Shown here: piece by piece, positions 1-9,322 of the stretch
How the letters are laid out: each line of letters begins with the position of its first letter
How positions within the stretch are numbered: the first letter of the stretch is position 1
Origin: CAYNNP01 sp964398215
GTDB lineage: Bacteria; Planctomycetota; Planctomycetia; Pirellulales; Pirellulaceae
Assembly: GCA_964398215.1 (NCBI GenBank)
Contig: CAYNNP010000002.1
Location: forward strand, 8,301-72,300
Direction: 5' to 3'
Length of the DNA stretch: 64,000 nucleotides
The notes under the pieces: model-generated
What the model saw: the letters and a program-made list of their open reading frames with translations, nothing else
Told to the model about the DNA's origin: nothing
Database searches by the model: none
Position numbers and translations under genes: made by a program

Positions 1-2
1 AA

Positions 3-197
3 CCAACGGCAAACGGCCGGCCGACACGTCGGCGGCGACGGGATTCGGTTAGCCGAACCGGTGCGGCGAGCATGGAATTGGTCATGGCGACAGCCGTTGC
101 GATTCCGGTTGCAGGAGGCTTGTTGTTTCTTGGTTTCAAAATCTGTCGCTACGTTTTTACTGTCTTTTCTGGTTCTCTTTCGATGCCGTTTGTGTAG
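3..197 (+). CDS. Flp-like type IVb prepilin, 3' part
   Basis: An open frame runs from the window edge to a TAG at 195-197. Its end has an Arg-rich leader, then RTGAASMELVM followed by a hydrophobic helix. Glycine followed by AASME fits the class III prepilin cleavage rule (G, with Glu at +5), as in Flp/TadE prepilins processed by TadV. It lies just upstream of TadE-like genes and in the same direction. An internal ATG at 72 would give only 41 residues and would lose the leader, so the true start is probably outside the window. Pilin versus minor pseudopilin cannot be decided from this fragment. Confidence 0.55.
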   Translation, partial: PTANGRPTRRRRRDSVSRTGAASMELVMATAVAIPVAGGLLFLGFKICRYVFTVFSGSLSMPFV

Positions 198-205
198 GGA
201 ACTTG

Positions 206-844
206 ATGAACACTAGCCTTAATAAAGTCAACGGACAGTCGATTCTCAATCTAGTGCGCAATGAAGATGGCGGCGCCTACACGCTGTCATACGTGATGGT
301 GATTCCGATCTTGATGTTGCTGATTTGCGTGATTGTCGAAACGACTTTGATGATGAGTGCGAAAATTGGCACGGTGTACGCTGCGTATTCGGGTGCGAGG
401 ACTGCGATTGTGTGGAGTTCAGCCAGCGACAACTGGCCGGAAGCCAAAACAAAGATCCAGCAAGCGGCGGTTCAGTCCTTTGTGCCTTTTGCCAGTGGGA
501 TGGGAAGTTCCGGCTCAGTTCCAACTGAAGCTTCGGCGTACGTCGATTCGTATTCCTCTTTCGTCGATGACGCAGAGGCTGAATCTTATCTGCGCAAAAA
601 GTATGCCAACGCGGCCAATCGCTTGAAAGTGACTGTTGACGGTCCACCCGAATCTCACGATTCAGAAATTGAGGTCACAGTCGAGTATCGATTTCGATTC
701 AACATTCCGGGCATCGGGAGATTGTTGGGCGAGCAAGACGGCGATGGTTATTCCTTTCCGCTAAGAAGCACAGCCACACTTCAAAACGAAGGTCCGAAAA
801 ATGAACAGCAAGACCTGGGGATCGGTTATGGCCAATTTGATTGA
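206..844 (+). CDS. TadE-like pilus assembly pseudopilin
   Basis: A protein of 212 residues with one N-terminal membrane helix (about residues 27-48) after a short basic leader, then an extracytoplasmic domain of mixed composition. The leader-helix junction (EDGGAYTLSYVMV) resembles TadE/TadF pseudopilins, although Glu at +5 is absent. TadE-type proteins are minor components of the Tad (tight adherence) pilus at the inner membrane. The ATG at 206 is preferred to the TTG at 203 because AGGGA sits just upstream. It follows the prepilin fragment by 8 bases and overlaps the next gene by 44 bases, so the genes are probably co-translated. Confidence 0.7.
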   Translation: MNTSLNKVNGQSILNLVRNEDGGAYTLSYVMVIPILMLLICVIVETTLMMSAKIGTVYAAYSGARTAIVWSSASDNWPEAKTKIQQAAVQSFVPFASGMGSSGSVPTEASAYVDSYSSFVDDAEAESYLRKKYANAANRLKVTVDGPPESHDSEIEVTVEYRFRFNIPGIGRLLGEQDGDGYSFPLRSTATLQNEGPKNEQQDLGIGYGQFD

Positions 845-2948
845 TTGGAAATTCAAAGTAATCACCGAAGAGTTTCATGGTGATGAATCGGGGAAAATCA
901 GCTTGCTGGCGTCGATGCTGATGTTGGTTTTAATCGCGTTGGCGGGCCTGATCGGCAACACGGGGCATGTCGCCAAAGAAAAATTGGAAGCTCAGAACGC
1001 CGCCGACTCAATCGCTTATTCGTCATCGTTGTGGATGGCGCGGGGGATGAACTCGGTCACAGCCACAAACCACATGCTCGGTGAAGCGACCGCCATGTCA
1101 GCGGTTCACGAAGCTTTCGGTGGCCCTGAACTTGATCTGTCGATCAAACGGAACACCACGGAGAATCAGACGCTGAACAGCATTATCAAGGGGCTTTCCA
1201 AGACGGCACCCGTGATTCCATCTGCGTATTCGCCATCGCCGATTCCGAACATCGACAGGAAAATCGTCGACTTTGTTGCCCGCCGCATGTCACCGTCCGA
1301 TGGAAGGATGACCGCGTTTGCGACGATCTACGACGCGAGGATGACGTTGAAGCGAGAGCTATCGTTGACGCTAACGGCAAAGTCATTCGCCAATCTCGGC
1401 TTTCTGGTCCCGCCACCTTGGGGCTTCGCGACGGCGACCGCTTCGTACATCGTTCACATTGCCGGGACTGTAAACATCGTTCTGATCGGGAAAGAGTGGA
1501 TTGTCCTAAAAGCCTTTGAGGAAATCGCCAAAGCATTCAAGCCGATGAAGTCGGTTGTTGAAAGGCAATTGGTGCCGACGCTTGTTGAACACTCAAGTTT
1601 TGTCGCGGGTTTTGATGCGAAATCCAACCAGCCAAAGCCAGGAATCTTGAACAAGGCGGCCGAGCGACTGGTGCTCGATTTAGAGCAGCGTTTGGAAGTC
1701 GAAGCGAACTTGTTTCCGAAATTTGAGAAACTAATCCTGCCTGTCGAGCCAGAACCCAAGCCCAGCATGCGTGGAACTACTCAATCGGTCGCGGGTTGGG
1801 GGCAAGACAAGCCTCCCGTGTTAGACATTCCTGAAATAGATTCCGACGACATGAAACGAAAGCTCGAAAAAGCGTTGGGCAAGATGGAGGATCGGGCTGA
1901 AAAACTGAATCAAGATCTCGCCGACCTTGATGATCACGACAGTGTTATCGAAGACCGGCTTGGAGAAAACGATGTGGATGCCGCGGAGAAGGCGGAGTTG
2001 GAACGCGAGCAACAAGAAATTCAAAACTCGCGTCAGGACAAGCAAGAACGAATTGAAGCGATCAACAAAAAATTAGCCGAGATTCGATCACAAAAATCAG
2101 ACTTGGAGCAATCGGTTGGCAGTCTGCCCAATCAAACGGACAACCCAAGCGTCAAAAGCATCCCGCGGCAAATGGATCAGAGCCAGGAGCGATACACGCA
2201 ATGGGTTCGAGCAACTTATCCGCAAGTCGATGCGTTTCGAGCGCCGATTCGCGCGTGGTTGAAGAAGTGGGCCCCCAAATCGAAAGCGGCTGAACACTTT
2301 GATAAATGGTCCAATCGCTACACGCTCGTGAAAGCGTGGCAATTCCGCAGTGGCTTTCGCGCGAGTAAGTCCGGAGACAGAGTTTCCTGGAGCAAGAAAA
2401 GGGATCCGCTGAAAATGCTTGTGATGAAAGACACGTTTCGCGGTGGTTCGCGTGATCGTAAAGGCTACGAGAGCTGGGCGGGTAAGAGTTCTTCATCAAA
2501 AAGCGAAGCGGAAAAGCTATTCACGCTAATCGGCGTGGCTCATCACGATTACGAACCGATGTTTTCAAAGGCGCTTTATCCGGCGGCTTCCGATTCAGGG
2601 ATCACAGCGTGCGCGCAAGCGATTTTTTACAACGCCAATCAGCAGAAGCCGGGATCAGGCCGAGGACGCACGCAAGAAAAAATTGGCTGGGACACATTGA
2701 ATTGGGACCCGGATGTGAATGTCCCAGAGTGGGGCGCCCCTGCGCACCAGTCGCAACCTAAATGGCCTTGGGAAGCGTTCGATGGCACGGCCCAGCAAGA
2801 GGTTGCCAAGGTGAAGTTGAATTGGCAGGCCAAGTTGATGCCGGTCAGAACGTCACGATTAAAAGAAGTTGTTGTAACAATCGAGGGTGACGCACGTAAG
2901 AACCTCGAACACGCTACTAAACACTTTGAAAAGCTAGGGAATCATTGA
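801..2948 (+). CDS. TadG-like Flp pilus assembly protein with coiled coil
   Basis: A protein of 715 residues. A single N-terminal membrane helix (about residues 35-58) is followed by EAQNAADSIAYS, the Asn-Ala-Ala-Asp segment typical of TadG/TadE-G proteins. Residues about 350-436 are rich in Glu, Lys and Gln in heptads and should form a coiled coil; the rest is an extracytoplasmic region that I cannot assign to a family. The gene overlaps tadE by 44 bases. A second in-frame ATG lies at 828, before the hydrophobic helix, so the exact start is uncertain. The next gene starts at its stop codon (TGATG). Confidence 0.7.
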   Translation: MNSKTWGSVMANLIDWKFKVITEEFHGDESGKISLLASMLMLVLIALAGLIGNTGHVAKEKLEAQNAADSIAYSSSLWMARGMNSVTATNHMLGEATAMSAVHEAFGGPELDLSIKRNTTENQTLNSIIKGLSKTAPVIPSAYSPSPIPNIDRKIVDFVARRMSPSDGRMTAFATIYDARMTLKRELSLTLTAKSFANLGFLVPPPWGFATATASYIVHIAGTVNIVLIGKEWIVLKAFEEIAKAFKPMKSVVERQLVPTLVEHSSFVAGFDAKSNQPKPGILNKAAERLVLDLEQRLEVEANLFPKFEKLILPVEPEPKPSMRGTTQSVAGWGQDKPPVLDIPEIDSDDMKRKLEKALGKMEDRAEKLNQDLADLDDHDSVIEDRLGENDVDAAEKAELEREQQEIQNSRQDKQERIEAINKKLAEIRSQKSDLEQSVGSLPNQTDNPSVKSIPRQMDQSQERYTQWVRATYPQVDAFRAPIRAWLKKWAPKSKAAEHFDKWSNRYTLVKAWQFRSGFRASKSGDRVSWSKKRDPLKMLVMKDTFRGGSRDRKGYESWAGKSSSSKSEAEKLFTLIGVAHHDYEPMFSKALYPAASDSGITACAQAIFYNANQQKPGSGRGRTQEKIGWDTLNWDPDVNVPEWGAPAHQSQPKWPWEAFDGTAQQEVAKVKLNWQAKLMPVRTSRLKEVVVTIEGDARKNLEHATKHFEKLGNH

Positions 2949-3706
2949 TGGAACGTTTTCCAATGGTCAGGCGAAAATCTTGCCGCGGCGTCGCGACGCT
3001 TGAATTGGTTCTCTGCCTACCGATTTTGTTGGCGTTGATTGTGGGCGTGGTTTGGCTGGGGAATTCGGTCATCGCTCAAACCGATGTTACCGTCGAAGCT
3101 CGTCACAAGACATGGTCGCAGCGTGGTCAAGCCGACACTACGGCATTGCTGTTTCTGAAAGATGATATTGTCAGCGAAGACGCAACTCAAGAAGTCAAAG
3201 TCAGTCCGCTTTTTGACGATACGGAATCTCCCGAATCATCGCACGACGTGATGGGTGCTGCGTGGGATTACGAACAACTTGCACTGGATAAGGCACCGAA
3301 CTGGAAACAGTACGCCCTTGCTGCTGCGAATGCAAAAACAGGTTCGATTCAAAATGGCTACGTCGACGCGCAGAACAAACTCTCGCAGTTCAAAAGTGAA
3401 AGCAGCAATATTTGGAACACCATCGGTGCGGCGCTGATTCGCGAACTCACTCAGTTTGGAGATTCGGCAGAGTCGTCACTTGAAGGCGGCGACAGCAAAA
3501 GCGAACAAAGTAAATCGCAAACTCGCAATCGCTTGCGTAAAGAACTTGACGCCAAGAGAGCCAAGCTACAAGAAGCCAAACAGGCCGAAGATGATCTGGA
3601 TGACGGGGCGTCTGATGCACTGAAAAAAGTACACAAGAATCGAATCGAAAGGCTTAAGGCTGAAATCGAAGATTTGAAAGATGATCTGGATGCGATTGAT
3701 GGTTGA
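2948..3706 (+). CDS. TadE-like pseudopilin with C-terminal coiled coil
   Basis: A protein of 252 residues. The N-terminus CRGVATLELVL has the class III prepilin signature (Gly, then Glu at +5) before a hydrophobic helix, so it is a good substrate for a TadV-type prepilin peptidase. The last 80 residues are highly charged with Lys, Glu and Asp heptads, indicating a coiled coil. The ATG at 2948 overlaps the upstream TGA by one base. Family knowledge supports a minor-pilin role; the coiled-coil tail is unusual for TadE and could pair with the coiled coil of the preceding TadG-like protein (inference). Confidence 0.65.
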   Translation: MERFPMVRRKSCRGVATLELVLCLPILLALIVGVVWLGNSVIAQTDVTVEARHKTWSQRGQADTTALLFLKDDIVSEDATQEVKVSPLFDDTESPESSHDVMGAAWDYEQLALDKAPNWKQYALAAANAKTGSIQNGYVDAQNKLSQFKSESSNIWNTIGAALIRELTQFGDSAESSLEGGDSKSEQSKSQTRNRLRKELDAKRAKLQEAKQAEDDLDDGASDALKKVHKNRIERLKAEIEDLKDDLDAIDG

Positions 3707-3751
3707 AGCTGAGTTTAAACAGAAATCAAATTTAGAAACGGGAACGCTACG

Positions 3752-4435
3752 ATGAAACATTTGATGGGACTTGGATTGGCAGGTTTTCTTGGCCTGTTTG
3801 CCGCTGGGCTTAATTGGATTTGGATTTCTAGCTTGGCGACGCCGGACGAATTTGTCGCTGTCGCAAATGATGTGGCTTTTGGGGAGACCTTAACCGAAGA
3901 GAACCTTCTGGCCGTTCCCATTCCTGGGCAAGACGAACAGCTTAGGCAGTCCTTTGTGCCTTGGGAGAATCGTACGATCCTGTTTGGCACTAGCGCCAAC
4001 CGAGACTACGTGGTGGGCGACGTCGTTTTTCATCGCGACATTCAACCACCCGACGATCGCTCGAACTGGGAAGTGATTGGGCCATTCAAATTGATCAGCG
4101 TCGGTGAACGGTTCAAAGAACGTTCCGGGGATGAGCTGGATTACGCACGCACTGATGGAAACAACTTGACGATCGCGGTGGATGCGGACTTTGGTGCACG
4201 AACAAGAAAGCTGTTGGATGTCATTCGTACCGACAGAGGCAACGATGACGAGCAGCCACCCATCGTGGCGGTCCAGGTTCTTCCGTCCAACCAAGCCAGC
4301 GGACGTTTGCGAAGTGCAGAACCAGCCCAAGTCGTTTACCAAACGATTTCGTTGGACGGCATCGCCAATGTGCCTCGTGTGCTGCTCGAAGGCGACATGA
4401 TCCGCTTTGTGATTCCTGCTCGTCCCAAGTACTGA
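3752..4435 (+). CDS. CpaB/RcpC-like SAF-domain pilus assembly protein
   Basis: A protein of 227 residues with an N-terminal membrane helix (residues 5-27) and then a SAF-type domain (VANDVAFGETLTEENL, about residues 37-60), the arrangement seen in CpaB/RcpC of Tad systems. In that family the SAF region is extracytoplasmic and helps the pilus cross the envelope. The match is by domain pattern and position between the pseudopilins and the TadA ATPase. It is shorter than most CpaB proteins. A GGAACG motif precedes the ATG. Confidence 0.65.
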   Translation: MKHLMGLGLAGFLGLFAAGLNWIWISSLATPDEFVAVANDVAFGETLTEENLLAVPIPGQDEQLRQSFVPWENRTILFGTSANRDYVVGDVVFHRDIQPPDDRSNWEVIGPFKLISVGERFKERSGDELDYARTDGNNLTIAVDADFGARTRKLLDVIRTDRGNDDEQPPIVAVQVLPSNQASGRLRSAEPAQVVYQTISLDGIANVPRVLLEGDMIRFVIPARPKY

Positions 4436-4474
4436 TTTGTCCGCATTGCATTTGTTATCACGTGGCATCCGCTC

Positions 4475-6358
4475 ATGAAAATCTGGTTCAATAATGTGAT
4501 CGACACCCAGCGGAATGTTGCCGACGTTTCTGGCAACAGAGTTCGCATTGGTCGGAATCCTGACAACGACGTTGTGCTCGACAGTCCGTATATCGCTGGT
4601 GAAGCGGCCGTTTTAAACAAACGTAACGGCGTCTGGGAACTGGTCGCGCTGGGAATCAACGGAATCAAGCTTGGCGATCGTCAGCTTTATGACGGCGACC
4701 GGTGCGAGATTCGAACGAACCTTTCTATCGGGCTTTTTCCATTTACGTTGACTTTGGATCTACCGTACGAAGTTGAACTGAATCAGGAAACCGAGCGCAA
4801 GGAGCTGGATGAATTGATGTCGGGCGTCGTTGGAAAAGTCCATGTCGAGTTGTTGCAGCGAATGAACTTGACTCCCGATTCGGCTGGCCAACGAGAGAAC
4901 GAAGAGTACCTGTTGGAACTTGAACGGACGATCGACACGATTGCGCGGAATCATCTGTTTCGAAAAGACCAGGTCAAACTCGTGACACACACTGCGGGGC
5001 ATGGGTTGCGAGATCATATGCTTGCACACGCTGCCAAATGTACCGAGAGCGACTCGCAAAACTCGGCAGCGCACTGGAGCAATATTGTGACGGTGGTTCC
5101 TGACCGAGAACAGGAATTGGAATCGACCGCACAGTACATGCAGGGGCTCTTGGAGATCTCGGGGAACACTCCTGACAAAAAACGAATCGACGCGATTGAC
5201 TCCGGGTTTTGGTCTTCCTGGGACGCGGTTGGAGAACGGTTGCATGGCGAATTCCGTCAGTACCTGGCGCTTCGATACATGAAAAAAGAGATCAAGAACA
5301 TCGTCTTTGGCTACGGGCCGTTGGAAGACCTGTTGAGATTGCCCAGCGTGTCGGAAATCATGGTGGTCGATCGGGAACACGTTTACATTGAACGCAATGG
5401 CGTGCTGGAAAATTCAGGAAAGCGTTTTATTTCCGACGAGATCATCGAAACGATCATCCAGCGAATTGTGGCTCGCGTTAGTCGACGAATCGACAAGTCT
5501 CAACCGTTGGTCGATGCCAGGTTGAACGATGGAAGTCGCGTGAATGCAGTGATTGCTCCGTTGGCTGTGAGTGGCCCAACGCTGACGATTCGCAAGTTTC
5601 CCTATCGAAAGATGTTGATCGACGACTTGGTCGCACGCGGTGCGTTGACTCGAACGGTAGCAGAATTTTTGCGCGCGATCGTTCTTTGCCGGCGCAACAT
5701 CCTGATTTCCGGTGGAACGGGTACCGGAAAAACAACGCTGCTGAATTGCTTGAGCGATTTTATTCCCGATCAAGAACGAATCGTAACCGTCGAGGATACG
5801 GCTGAATTGCAGTTGAACAAAGAACACGTTGTTCGGATGGAAACCAAAGAGGCGAATGTGGAAGGCGCCGGGGAGTATTCGATTCGCGACCTGGTTCGTA
5901 ACTCGTTGCGGATGCGGCCCGATCGAATTGTGGTCGGCGAATGTCGTGGCGCTGAAGCACTCGATATGTTGCAAGCGATGAACACGGGGCACGATGGTTC
6001 GTTGACAACGATTCATGCCAATACGGCTGCCGATGTTTTACGACGATTGGAAGTGCTTGTTCAAATGGCCGCCGACCTACCTGTCTCATCGATTCACCAA
6101 CAGATCGGTTCGGCCATCGATGTCATTGTTCAACTAAAACGGCTGCGTAATGGCCGCCGCGTTATCAGCCAAATCACCGAATGTACGGGAGTCAATCCAC
6201 GAACCGACAACATTGAATTGCGAGATTTGTATTTATTGGAAGGTGCCGAAGAAGAGCAGGCTTTGCAACCGACTGGCCGCCTGCCGACCTTTGTGGGCGA
6301 GTTGATCGAAACGGGCGCACTCAAGCTCGACTCGTTTTACCACGGAGATGGAGAATAA
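4475..6358 (+). CDS. tadA: TadA/CpaF pilus ATPase with N-terminal FHA-like domain
   Basis: A protein of 627 residues. Residues 1-95 form an FHA-like domain (RIGRNPDNDVVLDS); the rest is a CpaF/TadA secretion ATPase with Walker A GGTGTGKTT (about residue 411), Walker B-type RPDRIVVGECRG (about 480) and a His box GSLTTIHANT (about 505). It should power Tad pilus assembly on the cytoplasmic face, working with TadB and TadC encoded next. The FHA part keeps the GR and NG landmarks but lacks the usual Ser-x-x-His (it reads SPYIAGEA), so phosphothreonine binding is doubtful. Canonical TadA has no FHA domain. Confidence 0.88.
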   Translation: MKIWFNNVIDTQRNVADVSGNRVRIGRNPDNDVVLDSPYIAGEAAVLNKRNGVWELVALGINGIKLGDRQLYDGDRCEIRTNLSIGLFPFTLTLDLPYEVELNQETERKELDELMSGVVGKVHVELLQRMNLTPDSAGQRENEEYLLELERTIDTIARNHLFRKDQVKLVTHTAGHGLRDHMLAHAAKCTESDSQNSAAHWSNIVTVVPDREQELESTAQYMQGLLEISGNTPDKKRIDAIDSGFWSSWDAVGERLHGEFRQYLALRYMKKEIKNIVFGYGPLEDLLRLPSVSEIMVVDREHVYIERNGVLENSGKRFISDEIIETIIQRIVARVSRRIDKSQPLVDARLNDGSRVNAVIAPLAVSGPTLTIRKFPYRKMLIDDLVARGALTRTVAEFLRAIVLCRRNILISGGTGTGKTTLLNCLSDFIPDQERIVTVEDTAELQLNKEHVVRMETKEANVEGAGEYSIRDLVRNSLRMRPDRIVVGECRGAEALDMLQAMNTGHDGSLTTIHANTAADVLRRLEVLVQMAADLPVSSIHQQIGSAIDVIVQLKRLRNGRRVISQITECTGVNPRTDNIELRDLYLLEGAEEEQALQPTGRLPTFVGELIETGALKLDSFYHGDGE

Positions 6359-6360
6359 CT

Positions 6361-7200
6361 ATGATCCCGTTGCTCACAACCGCAATCATGTTGGCGGCAG
6401 GAATCGTTGCTGGTTTTTCGCTCGTCAACGCTTGGGACACGGTCTCGCAGCGATATGTCGCAGATCTGAAACCGATTCTAAATTCGTTGTCGCTGGATGA
6501 AAACCAAACACAATCGATTCTTCGCTGGTGGGGAATCAGTATCGTTGGCAGCTTCGTTCTATTGGCATTGGTGTTAGGAATGTGGCCGATTGCCATCGCA
6601 GTTTTGTTTTTGCTGCTGTTGGCACCACGTTGGATTTTTCAGTTCATGATCAAACGGCGGCAAATGTTGCTGCGCGATCAACTGGTAGGGGCAACGACAT
6701 CCTTGGCCAACGCTTGCCGCGCGGGTTTGTCACTTGCGCAGGGATTGGAAACCGTTGGTAGCGAAGTTCCAAAGCCGCTTGCTCGGGAACTGCAACAAAT
6801 TGTAAATGAGTACCATCACGGACGTTCATTGACAGAAGCAATCAATTCAACCAAGGAACGATTGAACCTGGATAGCTTTACCTTGTTTTCATCGGCGCTT
6901 TGTGTGAGCCTTGGCCGTGGAGGCCGGATTACGGAATCGCTGGAGAAAATTGGGCAAACTCTTCAGGAAAATCAACGCGTTGAACGCAAGTTGGAATCAG
7001 AAACAGCGAGCGGCCGAAAGGTCGTTTTGCTCCTGGCCATTTTTCCTTTCATCTTCCTGTGTGGTTTCTATGTGCTGCATCCAGAGGGAACGGCACTTGT
7101 CTTTCAGTCACTGATTGGGCAATTGGTTTTGTTGATCGTTATGGCATTGGTTGTGGCCAGCGTTTGGTGGAGCAACCGAATTCTTTCGATCGAACTTTAA
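6361..7200 (+). CDS. tadB: TadB-like type II secretion F family protein
   Basis: A protein of 279 residues in the T2SS F/GspF family. It has an N-terminal membrane segment, a second hydrophobic region at about residues 55-95, the cytoplasmic F domain (RAGLSLAQGLETVGSEVP, then SLGRGGRITESLEKIGQTL) and two C-terminal helices. This is the TadB layout of the inner-membrane platform that couples to the TadA ATPase. It starts 2 bases after the tadA stop, with GGAGATGGAG just upstream, so the two are translated together. Confidence 0.82.
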   Translation: MIPLLTTAIMLAAGIVAGFSLVNAWDTVSQRYVADLKPILNSLSLDENQTQSILRWWGISIVGSFVLLALVLGMWPIAIAVLFLLLLAPRWIFQFMIKRRQMLLRDQLVGATTSLANACRAGLSLAQGLETVGSEVPKPLARELQQIVNEYHHGRSLTEAINSTKERLNLDSFTLFSSALCVSLGRGGRITESLEKIGQTLQENQRVERKLESETASGRKVVLLLAIFPFIFLCGFYVLHPEGTALVFQSLIGQLVLLIVMALVVASVWWSNRILSIEL

Positions 7201-7209
7201 GGATCATTC

Positions 7210-8118
7210 ATGTCGGAACTTCAATCACTGGCGTTGCCATTGGCTTGTATTTTGGCCGGAGTTAGTGTCTGGCTGATCACCTCGCTGATTAGTCAGATCG
7301 TTCACGGAAAAAGGCGGGCTTACGAAACTTTTGAAGATGCCAGACGGTCGGAGCTGCGAAAATCCAATGGGCTTTATCGATCCATGGAACCACTTGTCGA
7401 TGAGTTGACTCGCTTCTTTCCGGATGGCCATGCGATGGATCAGCTGGATCATCATTTGAAATTGCTCGGCGATATTCCACCGTTCAAACCGGCTGAATTC
7501 ATGGCGTGCAAAACGATCGAAGCGATGCTGATTGGGTTCGTTATTTTTGGCTTTATCGCTGTTCTGGGTATGCCGCTGTTAGCATTGGGATTTGCTCTGG
7601 CTACCGGATTTACCTATCCAACGATTGCCAGGGGTTCTGTGATTTCTCGCGCCAAGGCACGATTGAAGTCGTTGAAGTTGCGGTTGCCGTTCGCGATCGA
7701 TCAGATCGCATTGATGATGGAAGCTGGCGCGGGATTCGAGGATAGTTTGAAGACCGTCGTTTCTGACAACGCGGATCACCCGCTGAGCGAAGAGTTTTCA
7801 GAAGTCATTCGGCAAATGTCGCTCGGTCGACCACGAAGTCAGGCGCTGTTTGGGTTCCGCGATCGGATGGCTGATGACGACGTATCTGAAATCGTGTTTG
7901 CGATTACAAAAGGCGAAGAGCTCGGCACGCCGCTTAGCAACATTCTTTCCGAGCAAGCCGATCAAATGCGGCTGAAGCGATCGCAATGGGGCGAAAAAGC
8001 GGCTTCGGAGGCAGAGGTCCAAATGGTTTTTCCGGGGATGATAACGATGGTCGCTTGTTTACTGGTGATCGTTGCCCCGATTCTGTTGCCTGTGGTGATC
8101 ACACTGCTCGAAGGCTAA
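7210..8118 (+). CDS. tadC: TadC-like type II secretion F family protein
   Basis: A protein of 302 residues in the T2SS F family. It has an N-terminal helix, a paired helical region near residues 95-140, an F domain (MMEAGAGFEDSLKTV; ITKGEELGTPLSNIL) and a C-terminal hydrophobic helix. It begins 9 bases after tadB with an AAGGATC ribosome site. TadB and TadC together form the inner-membrane core of the Tad machine. TadB and TadC are told apart here mainly by order, which matches the usual tadA-tadB-tadC arrangement. Confidence 0.82.
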   Translation: MSELQSLALPLACILAGVSVWLITSLISQIVHGKRRAYETFEDARRSELRKSNGLYRSMEPLVDELTRFFPDGHAMDQLDHHLKLLGDIPPFKPAEFMACKTIEAMLIGFVIFGFIAVLGMPLLALGFALATGFTYPTIARGSVISRAKARLKSLKLRLPFAIDQIALMMEAGAGFEDSLKTVVSDNADHPLSEEFSEVIRQMSLGRPRSQALFGFRDRMADDDVSEIVFAITKGEELGTPLSNILSEQADQMRLKRSQWGEKAASEAEVQMVFPGMITMVACLLVIVAPILLPVVITLLEG

Positions 8119-8164
8119 TTGTTCGAGTTGAAATTTTGCAAAATTCGTAAATGAGAAGTTAATA

Positions 8165-8923
8165 ATGTTTGCACGCATCACGATTCAATCGGGCATAGCT
8201 GCAGGAACATCGCACTTGATCAAAGGGCGGGTCGCACGTATCGGCAGTGATCCTAGATCGAATGTTTGTCTGCCAACTTCGGACATTCCCGCCCATGCAT
8301 TAACGCTTGAATTTAAGAACGAGAGTTGTCGCGTTTACAATCGATGTCGAGAAAATATCTATATCGGTGCTCAAATTGTGGCGCCGGACAATGTTGCAAG
8401 TTGGGAAGAAACAGACATCCTGCAAATCGGATCCGATACGGAACTGTTATTGGATTTTGATGCGGAAGCCCATCAAGCTTACGACGACTTCGACGACGAA
8501 GATGTCGAGTCGGATGTTACAGAAGCGGGTTCAGTAAATGAAAGTTCTGATAATCCAGCTGTCGATCCAAAACAGAAATCGAGCAGCGCCAAAACAGTGA
8601 TGCAGTTGATGGTAACGGTTGGCTGCATCGTCGGTTGCCTCGCCTTGTTAGTGCGAGACCAGAATCGCAAGCAGGCACCCAACACGGGACCAGGTTTCGC
8701 TGAAATTGTTGCCAGCTCAATCGACGACGCAGAAGTTCCACCAGAATTGATTCAGCGAATTCAATACGCCGAAGCCCAACGAATCCGCGGCCGTGCGGAG
8801 ATCGCTCAAGATGAATTTCGATCCATTCGTGACGATTTAATTGGCTCCGAAGTCTCGCACGCAAACGCGGAGAACAAGACGTATGAGAACATTCTCGGGT
8901 TCATCAAAACTCGAGTGAACTGA
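8165..8923 (+). CDS. FHA-like domain membrane protein of the Tad locus
   Basis: A protein of 252 residues with an FHA-like fold at residues 1-100 (ARIGSDPRSNVCLP), an acidic linker, one membrane helix near residues 145-165 and a C-terminal helical region probably on the other face. The GR of the FHA consensus is replaced by GS and the Ser-x-x-His site reads SDIPAHA, so phosphopeptide binding is uncertain. It is the last gene of the Tad cluster, 46 bases after tadC. This is the second FHA-like domain in the locus; a link to pilus control is inference from position. Confidence 0.55.
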   Translation: MFARITIQSGIAAGTSHLIKGRVARIGSDPRSNVCLPTSDIPAHALTLEFKNESCRVYNRCRENIYIGAQIVAPDNVASWEETDILQIGSDTELLLDFDAEAHQAYDDFDDEDVESDVTEAGSVNESSDNPAVDPKQKSSSAKTVMQLMVTVGCIVGCLALLVRDQNRKQAPNTGPGFAEIVASSIDDAEVPPELIQRIQYAEAQRIRGRAEIAQDEFRSIRDDLIGSEVSHANAENKTYENILGFIKTRVN

Positions 8924-9322
8924 AGTCGTGTCGAAGGGGCGAACCAGCAGCGCAGGTAAGGCTCCGCTGGAAAGGCGGAATCGCCGAAAGTTTTGCGGGC
9001 TTGTTGATTTACTGAGCCAACGGCGCTCGCAGCGGGCCTTGTGGTGATAACGCAACCCTTCGAGGCCGTGGCTAGCCTCAGCGGCTCGCAAAAGATTCTC
9101 TGGTTGGTGGATGTGAGGTCTTGGAGAGAATCTGGCCTGATTTTTGGCACTTGTAACTGGGAATCGCTCTTTGCACCGGATTTGTATTACGATGTTGATT
9201 GTTTCCTGAGTCAATCCAAATGCCTGTCCTGGTTTTGGATCTGATTGCCGTCGTTTAGGATGAAGCTGGCTCCAGGATTCTCGTTCCGTAAAACACATCT
9301 AGCAGAGCCCAGTAGTTTGGTT
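8924..9322. other. Intergenic region, no gene seen
   Basis: About 400 bases between the Tad cluster and the lactonase gene. Short open frames here lack ribosome sites and family resemblance. I see no convincing terminator; only a weak 4-base stem (GGCG/CGCC) near 8976. The upstream in-frame extension of the lactonase frame (from 9245) falls in this stretch but lacks a credible start. Confidence 0.4.

Noticed and set aside
9041..9244. A 67-codon open frame before the lactonase gene
   Set aside because: No ribosome site, no family resemblance, and composition unlike the neighbouring genes.
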